Positions 37,701 to 49,239 of a stretch of 64,000 nucleotides of DNA are shown here, in pieces (position 1 is the first letter of the stretch; each line of letters begins with the position of its first letter). Made by a program: the position numbers and the translations under genes. The DNA comes from Ridgeia piscesae. Its lineage: Eukaryota > Annelida > Polychaeta > Sabellida > Siboglinidae. The stretch spans positions 547,501-611,500 of the forward strand of contig JAODUO010000420.1 in assembly GCA_025642075.2 (NCBI GenBank), written 5' to 3'. The notes beneath the pieces are model-generated. The model was not told the origin of the DNA, searched no databases, and was given only the letters and a program-made list of their open reading frames with translations.

Positions 37701-40700
37701 AAAGATGGAGACATTGACTTTTGACTGGTTTGGCAGGTAGATGATCTAGCTCGCAAGATTTATCCGTTGCAGCAAAAATTGTTGTGATTTCTTCAGCTGT
37801 TGTAGGATTGAATACTTGGATGGCGTTTGCAAAACACGGGATGTCATTCACTGGGTCTGAGGCGGTGTACTGAGTGTAGCAGTGCAAGTTTGCCAGTAGT
37901 TTCTAAAACGTTACTTGGAAGAAACATGGGAATGTAGCACACCATTCCTTCATTGAGCAGCCTTCAGGAAATTGCATTTGGTGGACATCAAGTGATCTCG
38001 GAGTGCGAAAGAAAGTTTTGCTTTTAGTGTTCAGTAATTGTCCATGACAATGCCAGCTTTCTTAGTGACCATGAATTTAGTGCAGTCATCACGAGCAGTG
38101 AAGTATCATTGGTGATACATTTAAACTTCAGTTCAGTCATGGCTTGCAATAACTTTCTAAACTAATCACACAATGGCACGACTGTAATTTATGGTTTGCA
38201 ACAGCATTCATGACAATTAACTTGATTGCGATATTACCACAATTATTATGATACTATCAGAAAAGTATTGCAATGGTATCAAATCTACGACAATATAATC
38301 ACAGTAGTGAAATTTAGCTCACTGGTCAGTCTTGGTCGAGTCTGTTCTAAACAAGAGGTCACTTACCGGTGGGGGCTTTGGTCTCGGCATAGACTTAGTC
38401 CCACTAGGCATAATGCTGATACCAGAGTCTGAAACAACAACATAGACTTAGACACACTGAGTGTAATGCTGACACCAGAGTCTGAAACAACAACATAGAC
38501 TTAGACACACTGAGTGTAATGCTGACACCAGAGTCTGAAACAACAACATAGACTTAGACACACTGAGTGTAATGCTGACACCAGAGTCTGAAACAACAAC
38601 ATAGACTTAGACACACTGGGTGTAATGCTGATACCAGAGTCTGAAACAACAACATAGACTAGACACACTGGGTGTAATGCTGATACCAGAGTCTGAAACA
38701 ACAACATAGACTTAGACACACTGGGTGTAATGCTGATACCAGAGTCTGAAACAACAACATAGACTTAGACACGCTGGGTGTAATGCTGATACCAGAGTCT
38801 GAAACAACAACATAGACATAGACACACTGGGTGTAATGCTGACACCAGAGTCTGAAACAACAACATCGACTTAGACACACTGGGTGTAATGCTGACACCA
38901 GAGTCTGAAACAATGACAGAGACTTAGACACACTGGGTGTAATGCTGATACCAGAGTCTGAAACAACAACATAGACTTAGACACACTGAGTGTAATGCTG
39001 ACACCAGAGTCTGAAACAACAACATAGACTTAGACACACTGGGTGTAATGCTGACACCAGAGTCTGAAACAATGACAGAGACTTAGACACACTGGGTGTA
39101 ATGCTGACACCAGAGTCTGAAACAACGACAGAGACTTAGACACACTGGGTGTAATGCTGACACCAGAGTCTGAAACAACAACATAGACTTAGACACACCG
39201 GGTGTAATGCTGATACCAGAGTCTGAAACAACAACATAGACATAGACACACTGGGTGTAATGCTGACACCAGAGTCTGAAACAACAACATCGACTTAGAC
39301 ACACTGGGTGTAATGCTGACACCAGAGTCTGAAACAATGACAGAGACTTAGACACACTGGGTGTAATGCTGACACCAGAGTCTGAAACAACAACATAGAC
39401 TAGACACACTGGGTGTAATGCTGATACCAGAGTCTGAAACAACAACATAGACTTAGACACACTGGGTGTAATGCTGATACCAGAGTCTGAAACAACAACA
39501 TAGACTTAGACACACTGGGTGTAATGCTGATACCAGAGTCTGAAACAACAACATAGACATAGACACACTGGGTGTAATGCTGACACCAGAGTCTGAAACA
39601 ACAACATCGACTTAGACACACTGGGTGTAATGCTGACACCAGAGTCTGAAACAATGACAGAGACTTAGACACACTGGGTGTAATGCTGACACCAGAGTCT
39701 GAAACAACGACAGAGACTTAGACACACTGGGTGTAATGCTGACACCAGAGTCTGAATCAACGACAGAGACTTAGACACACTGGGTGTAATGCTGACACCA
39801 GAGTCTGAATCAACGACAGAGACTTAGACACACTGGGTGTAATGCTGATACCAGAGTCTGAAACAACAACATAGACATAGACACACTGGGTGTAATGCTG
39901 ACACCACAGTCTGAAACAACAACAAAGACTTAGACACACTGAGTGTAATGCTGACACCAGAGTCTGAAACAACGACAGAGACTTAGACACACTGAGTGTA
40001 ATGCTGACACCAGAGTCTGAAACAACGACAGAGACTTAGACACACTGGGTGTAATGCTGACACCAGAGTCTGAATTAACGACAGAGACTTAGACACACTG
40101 GGTGTAATGCTGACACCAGAGTCTGAATCAACGACAGAGACTTAGACACACTGGGTGTAATGCTGATACCAGAGTCTGAAACAACAACATAGACATAGAC
40201 ACACTGGGTGTAATGCTGACACCAGAGTCTGAATCAACGACAGACTTAGACACACTGTGTGTAATGCTGACACCAGAGTCTGAAACAACAACATAGACAT
40301 AGACACACTGGGTGTAATGCTGACACCACAGTCTGAAACAACAACAAAGACTTAGACACACTGAGTGTAATGCTGACACCAGAGTCTGAAACAACGACAG
40401 AGACTTAGACACACTGGGTGTAATGCTGACACCAGAGTCTGAATTAACGACAGAGACTTAGACACACTGGGTGTAATGCTGACACCAGAGTCTGAATCAA
40501 CGACAGAGACTTAGACACACTGGGTGTAATGCTGACACCAGAGTCTGAATCAACGACAGAGACTTAGACACACTGGGTGTAATGCTGACACCAGAGTCTG
40601 AATTAACGACAGAGACTTAGACACACTGGGTGTAATGCTGACACCAGAGTCTGAAACAACAACAAAGACTTAGACACACTGAGTGTAATGCTGACACCAG

Positions 40701-43700
40701 AGTCTGAAACAACGACAGACTTAGACACACTGGGTGTAATGCTGACACCAGAGTCCGAATCAACGAAGGAGACTTAGACACACTGGGTGTAATGCTGACA
40801 CCAGAGTCTGAAACAACAACATAGACTTAGACACATTGGGTGTAATGCTGACACCAGAGTCTGAAACAACAACATAGACTTAGACACATTGGGTGTAATG
40901 CTGACACCAGAGTCTGAAACAACAACAGAGACTTAGACACATTGGGTGTAATGCTGACACCAGAGTCTGAAACAACAACATAGACTTAGACACATTGGGT
41001 GTAATGCTGACACCAGAGTCTGAAACAATGACAGAGACTTAGACACACTGGGTGTAATGCTGACACCAGAGTCTGAAACAACAACAAAGACTTAGACACA
41101 CTGAGTGTAATGCTGACACCAGAGTCTGAAACAATGACAGAGACTTAGACACACTGGGTGTAATGCTGACACCACATTCTGAAACAACAACAAAGACTTA
41201 GACACACTGAGTGTAATGCTGACACCAGAGTCTGAAACAACAACATAGACTTAGACACACTGGGTGTAATGCTGACACCACAGTCTGAATCAACGACAGA
41301 GACTTAGACACACTGGGTGTAATGCTGACACCAGAGTCTGAAACAATGACAGAGACTTAGACACACTGGGTGTAATGCTGACACCACAGTCTGAATCAAC
41401 GACAGAGACTTAGACACACTGGGTGTAATGCTGACACCAGAGTCTGAAACAACAACATAGACTTAGACACATTGGGTGTAATGCTGACACAAGAGTCTGA
41501 AACAACAACATAGACTTAGACACACCGGGTGTAATGCTGACACCAGAGTCTGAAACAACAACATAGACTTAGACACACTGGGTGTAATGCTGAAACCAGA
41601 GTCTGAAACAACAACATAGACTTAGACACACTGGGTGTAATGCTGACACCAGAGTCTGAATCAATGACAGAGACTTAGACACACTGTGTGTAATGCTGAC
41701 ACCAGAGTCTGAAACAACAACATAGACTTAGACACACTGGGTGTAATGCTGACACCAGAGTCTGAATCAACGACAGAGACTTAGACACACTGTGTGTAAT
41801 GCTGACACCAGAGTCCGAATCAATGACAGAGACTTAGACACACTGGGTGTAATGCTGACACCAGAGTCTGAATCAATGACAGAGACTTAGACACACTGGG
41901 TGTAATGCTGACACCAGAGTCTGAATCAATGACAGAGACTTAGACACACTGTGTGTAATGCTGACACCAGAGTCCGAATCAATGACAGAGACTTAGACAC
42001 ACTGGGTGTAATGCTGACACCAGAGTCTGAATCAACGACAGAGACTTAGACACACTGTGTGTAATGCTGACACCAGAGTCCGAATCAATGACAGAGACTT
42101 AGACACACTGGGTGTAATGCTGACACCAGAGTCTGAAACAACGACAGAGACTTAGACACACTGGGTGTAATGCTGACACCAGAGTCTGAAACAACAACAT
42201 AGACTTAGACACACTGGGTGTAATGCTGACACCAGAGTCTGAATCAATGACAGAGACTTAGACACACTGTGTGTAATGCTGACACCAGAGTCCGAATCAA
42301 TGACAGAGACTTAGACACACTGGGTGTAATGCTGACACCAGAGTCTGAATCAATGACAGAGACTTAGACACACTGGGTGTAATGCTGACACCAGAGTCTG
42401 AAACAACAACATAGACTTAGACACACTGGGTGTAATGCTGACACCAGAGTCTGAATCAATGACAGAGACTTAGACACACTGTGTGTAATGCTGACACCAG
42501 AGTCCGAATCAATGACAGAGACTTAGACACACTGGGTGTAATGCTGACACCAGAGTCTGAATCAATGACAGAGACTTAGACACACTGGGTGTAATGCTGA
42601 CACCAGAGTCTGAATCAACAACAGAGACTTAGACACACTGGGTGTAATGTTAATTCTGTAGTTGTTCAGAATATTAATGTTACATGTTTGTCACCTACAG
42701 GTGACAACACACCAGTCACACAATTTTAAACACAACTGCATAAGCATCAAAATAAATTCAACTTGCATTTATAGAAAATCAATACTTTCAAAGATTGAAA
42801 ATGTGCCCAATTTTGGGCCTTTGACGGTACATCAATCAAATATAAATTGTCCACATACATTGGCACTCATCGCAAATATGATAACAACTGATTCAACAAA
42901 TCTGGGTAATGTATCTCTAAAATTTAAGTTGGAACCATCTAGAAGCGAATACAACTGCTTAAGGAGCAGTACTGAAGTGTTCCTGCCTTCATTGTGGATG
43001 GATGTAATGGACACAGCTCTCTGTATGAATCCGTCAGTCTGTACTTTGTCCTCTATGTAGACATAGAGCTCGTCACGGTCCAGACTGGAGCTATCGTCAT
43101 CTACTCGTTTCATGACGACGTCCAAGTCTTGAATAAACTTCCTGGTACAGAATAACACGAGGGTAATTTGAAAAACTTGGCAAGACATGCATATCTGGCT
43201 TCAAGGATTCATCATTACAGATTGTTTATGAAGATATTGATGATAATCCTAACCTTAAACCAAAGTACACTGATACAATATGCATATCTTCTAACAACAG
43301 CAGCTCACTTGAAGAATCAACCTATAGAAATGACAGCTGAAATTCTGCTATTATAATATTATTTTCATTAAATAAGTAAAGTATGTAAACCAATTACAGT
43401 GTCACTAAGATACAGTGTAATTGAATATTTCAATTTATGACCTATACGATTGTCTCCCATTAGTAAACTTGAACTTATCTGCCTTTAGTAAACTTGAACC
43501 TGTCTCCCATTAGTAAACTTGAACTTATCTGCCTTTAGTAAACTTGAACCTGTCTCCCATTAGTAAACTTGAACCTATCTGCCTTTAGTAAACTTGAACC
43601 TGTCTCCCATTAGTAAACTTGAACCTATCTGCCTTTAGTAAACTTGAACCTGTCTCCCATTAGTAAACTTGAACTTATCTGCCTTTAGTAAACTTGAACC

Positions 43701-46700
43701 TGTCTCCCATTAGTAAACTTGAACTTATCTGCCTTTAGTAAACTTGAACCTGTCTCCCATTAGTAAACTTGAACTTATCTGCCTTTAGTAAACTTGAACC
43801 TGTCTCCCATTAGTAAACTTGAACTTATCTGCCTTTAGTAAACTTGAACCTGTCTCCCATTAGTAAACTTGAACCTATCTGCCTTTAGTAAACTTGAACC
43901 TGTCTCCCATTAGTAAACTTGAACCTATCTGCTTTTAGTAAACTTGAACCTGTCTCCCATTAGTAAACTTGAACTTATCTGCCTTTAGTAAACTTGAACC
44001 TGTCTCCCATTAGTAAACTTGAACCTATCTGCCTTTAGTAAACTTGAACCTGTCTCCCATTAGTAAACTTGAACTTATCTGCCTTTAGTAAACTTGAACC
44101 TGTCTCCCATTAGTAAACTTGAACTTATCTGCCTTTAGTAAACTTGAACCTGTCTCCCATTAGTAAACTCGAACCTATCTGCCTTTAGTAAACTTGAACC
44201 TGTCTCCCATTAGTAAACTGAACCTATCTCCTTTTGTAAACTTGAACCCTTTTCCCTTAGTAAACTTGAACCTTCTCCTTTTGTAAACTTGAACCTTCTC
44301 CCTTAGTAAACTTGAACCTATCTCCTTTTGTAAACTTGAACCTTCTCCCTTAGTAAACTTGAACTTTCTCCTTTTGTAAACTTGAACCTGTCTCCCATTA
44401 GTAAACTTGAACCTATCTGCCTTTAGTAAACTTGAACCTGTCTCCCATTAGTAAACTTGAACCTATCTGCCTTTAGTAAACTTGAACCTGTCTCCCATTA
44501 GTAAACTTGAACTTATCTGCCTTTAGTAAACTTGAACCTGTCTCCCATTAGTAAACTTGAACTTATCTGCCTTTAGTAAACTTGAACCTGTCTCCCATTA
44601 GTAAACTTGAACTTATCTGCCTTTAGTAAACTTGAACCTGTCTCCCATTAGTAAACTCGAACCTATCTGCCTTTAGTAAACTTGAACCTGTCTCCCATTA
44701 GTAAACTGAACCTATCTGCCTTTAGTAAACTTGAACCTGTCTCCCATTAGTAAACTTGAACCTATCTGCCTTTAGTAAACTTGAACCTGTCTCCCATTAG
44801 TAAACTTGAACTTATCTGCCTTTAGTAAACTTGAACCTGTCTCCCATTAGTAAACTTGAACTTATCTGCCTTTAGTAAACTTGAACCTGTCTCCCATTAG
44901 TAAACTTGAACTTATCTGCCTTTAGTAAACTTGAACCTGTCTCCCATTAGTAAACTTGAACTTATCTGCCTTTAGTAAACTTGAACCTGTCTCCCATTAG
45001 TAAACTTGAACTTATCTGCCTTTAGTAAACTTGAACCTGTCTCCCATTAGTAAACTTGAACTTATCTGCCTTTAGTAAACTTGAACCTGTCTCCCATTAG
45101 TAAACTTGAACCTATCTGCTTTTAGTAAACTTGAACCTGTCTCCCATTAGTAAACTTGAACTTATCTGCCTTTAGTAAACTTGAACCTGTCTCCCATTAG
45201 TAAACTTGAACCTATCTGCCTTTAGTAAACTTGAACCTGTCTCCCATTAGTAAACTTGAACTTATCTGCCTTTAGTAAACTTGAACCTGTCTCCCATTAG
45301 TAAACTTGAACTTATCTGCCTTTAATAAACTTGAACCTGTCTCCCATTAGTAAACTTGAACTTATCTCCCTTTAGTAAACTTGAACCTGATCTCCCTTTA
45401 TGAACTTGAACTTATCTCCCTTTAGTAAACTTAAACTTATCTCCCTTTAGTAAACTTGAACTGATCTCTCCAATGTTAGTAAATATGACCTTATCTCCCA
45501 ACTTTGGGCTGTTTGGAGTATACTACCTGAGACCTGAGTAGTAAACGTGAACATAACACCCTTTAATAAACTTGACCTTATCTCCATGCAGTAAACTTGA
45601 ACTTAACTCCCTTTAGAAACTTGAAATTACCTCCATTTAGTAAATCTGAACTTATCTCTCTTTAGCAAACTTGAGAAATTATCTCCATTTAATAAATCTG
45701 AACTGATCTCCCTTTGATAAAATTGAACTGATCTCCCTTTAGTAAACTTGAACTTATCTCCATTTAATAAACTTGAGCTTATCTCCATATAATGAACTTA
45801 AATTGAACTCCCTTTAGTAAACCTGAACTAATCTTCCTTCAGTAGTAAACTTGAACTTACCTCTAGTAAACTCAGACTTACCTCCCTTTGGTGGGTGGTA
45901 GATTTGCCATGTACATTTCCTTCTTGAATTCAACCATCCAAGCCTAAAATAAATAAGAAAACAACAAATAAATACAGCATCATACAATAAAGACCACACT
46001 ACAGTTGGTCAGAGAAGTCTCTACACTGGGGCATTATGTAAGGGCGTTTGGTTGTTGCTGTGTATTGCAAGAACACTAAATGGCCACTGTATCTGTGCAT
46101 CTGTGCACCCAGCCTTTGCGTCATCTCCCCCATCACTTCCCCTCTTCTCCTACTTCTGCCGTCCTCTCCAGTATTAGTCAGGTGCAGTTTCCCAACTACT
46201 CCCCCTTACACACAAGAGACACTGCATACCTGCATCTCGTGCTCCGAGGAACATGCGAAGTAGCGCTGTCTGGCTGAATCTTGGCTGTGCTCCAGTTTGA
46301 AGGCCCACGCCACAATGTCAGGGCGGATCTCTCTTGCTCTAGCCACCCTGGCAACAGTGACATTGTAACAACACCATTGTAATAATAACATTGTAACAAC
46401 AACAACAACAATGTAATGGCAGCATCATAAATGCAACATTGTAATGACAGCAAGTTGTATCACTAACATTGTATCACTAACATTCCAATAGCAACATTGT
46501 AACTGCATTCCTATGAAGATAACACTGAAACATCAACATTGTAACAATAACATTGTAACAGGAACAATGTAGCCACATCACTGTATTAGTAATGTTGTAT
46601 GACATTGTAGCAGTAGCATTATCACATTATCATTGTAACAACAACAGTATAACCATAGAAGTGTAACAGCAATGCTGTAACACAGTGCAGCAGTAACACA

Positions 46701-47491
46701 GCATCTGAAGTGCATTTCACAGTCTCTTTCATCCAGCATGGGTCAGCTGATGGATGTTCAAATTTGTAACATCTCAATGTAACATTTATGATTTAATAGA
46801 ATATTAATAGTGTATATCCTTTCTTTTTCATAACTACTCATTGTATGTTTATCAAATATATAGGTCAAATAAATGTATTCCATGTACTGATTGAAAGAAT
46901 CTACTCTGAGCAGTAGGATGATTAGATTAGGTGCCATGTCAGTATTGTGCCGTTTGTGCAGAATGTCAACTCAGTCTATCAGTGTTTGTGAATTGAAAAA
47001 CAAAACAAGCAAACTATAAACTGAGGGACGAAGGGTAGTAATACAAAAGCTATAGAATTTGGTGTACACAGAATATATGATGTTAATGTTTGATTCAAAC
47101 ATTCTGTAAAATCTATGAAAAACGTACATTTCCAGGGCAGATGTTTTAATCGAGTCGTGTTAACATCATGTCAAATGCACCATAGAGTAAAAGGAAGTTG
47201 CAAGTACCGTACAGAATAAAGTTTACTTTTTTTGTGACAAAACTGCATACATTCTCTGACCCTGCATAGCAGAGTGACAATTTATTTATGGCCTACTGTA
47301 CAATTGGATTCTGCCAGCCAGTCAGTCAGTCTGTCTACTAAATCTCAGTTATATACATGCAAAGTGACAGGTGACATATGCAACAGCCAGGACAGTCTCC
47401 TGACCCACACTGCCACCTAGTGGTCAGACTGAAGACTACAAGATACTGCACTGCAAAAACACACACACACACAAACACACACAAACACACA

Positions 47492-47537
<46 letters not shown>

Positions 47538-47538
47538 A

Positions 47539-47586
<48 letters not shown>

Positions 47587-49168
47587 TAAAGTCGAGAAGA
47601 AGAAAGGCCTCTGCTGGAGCGGTGCTGTTCTCAGTCTTGTAGATGTAGGCACAGCCTTTGGTCAGCACAACGTATTTGTTAAACCCTGCAAAACAACGGA
47701 CACTGTCATTACATTACCAGACTTCATGACTGAACATATGATGAAGGGAAGGGATGGGGGCAGGGAGGGAGGGAGGTAGGGGCAGGGAGGGATGGAGGGG
47801 ACAGGGAAGAAGGTAGGGGGCATGGGAGGAAGGTAGGTAGGGGGCAGGGGGGAGGTATGGAGGCAGGTAAGGAGTGAGGGAAGTAGGGGTCGGCGAGTGA
47901 GGGACGGAGGTAGGGATGGAGAGGGAGGGAGTGGAGGTGGGCGGGTGGGCAGATGGAAAAGTCAGCCACAGAGGAAGGAAGGAACGAACAAGGGAGATAT
48001 CACGGGAGAAGGGAGAGAATGGAAGAGGGGTGGACAGAGAGAAGGGATGGAAGACAAGTAGGGAGGTCCCGGGAAGGGAGTGGAGGAAGGAAGGGAGGGA
48101 GTGAACATGAGGGAGGGAAGGGAGGTGGAGTAAGGAAAATAAACACAATCAATCTAGCAAACCACACTTACATATAAACAACGTAAATATGTCTAAAAAT
48201 AAAACTGGCCCAAACACATACATAAAAATTATTACTCTCGATGAGCAAGAAAGGCTTCCTTGTCCACCTGTCTTTTAACCTGTCTTTTAGAGATCATCCT
48301 CTGGATGGCAGTCTTATTTATTATCTTGTTCTTGTTAAACAAGAGATGATATCCAGTGAACTATACTTACATGGCAACAGCTTGGATATGAAGGGATATC
48401 TAGAAAATGTTCTGTGAAACTTGGTCTGTTTTCGGATCCAGCCGCTGTGAGTAACGTCTCCTATGGTCATGAGGTCTTGACACCCTGACACACAAACACT
48501 GCCAACTCAAGCATGACCACACGCCACTAGGCTCACCACTGGCTGTAGGTTTATGATAATTATTATATTATATTGCACCCAGGGTTGGGTCCGAATATGT
48601 ATTTGTATACAGAATTGTTGTGTATTTGCATTAAAAAGCACATAAGTGCATGTATTTTATATTTGGTTTGTATTTGCAAACACACATACAGTTTTTACCA
48701 ATAAAGCCTCACATTGACTCTAAATTAAATACAGAATGTTTTTCACAGCTGTGGTAGAGAAAATTGTGGGCAGGCAGCACTGAGAAAATTGGTCAAACAA
48801 TAGTACCAATGAATGAATAGGAAGCCAGTGCGTATACATAACAGAACACATGCCAGGTTTATTCCAATGTATACAAACATCATAAAATGCATGTATTTGT
48901 ATCATATTTCAATCAAGTATTGCAGTGTATTTGCATCTAAATTAGAAAAACAGTATTTTGTATTTGAACAGAAATCTGGAAAAGCAACGCATTTGTATTT
49001 GAATTTGACTTGGCTGAGTTGTATTTGATCCCAAAATGGGTATTTTGGACCCAATCCTAAATTGGCACTGATGTGTTCTGATTCATGATGATATATATGT
49101 ATATATATATATATATATACATATATACATATATATATATATATATTTATGTATATATATAATTATAA

Positions 49169-49239
<71 letters not shown>

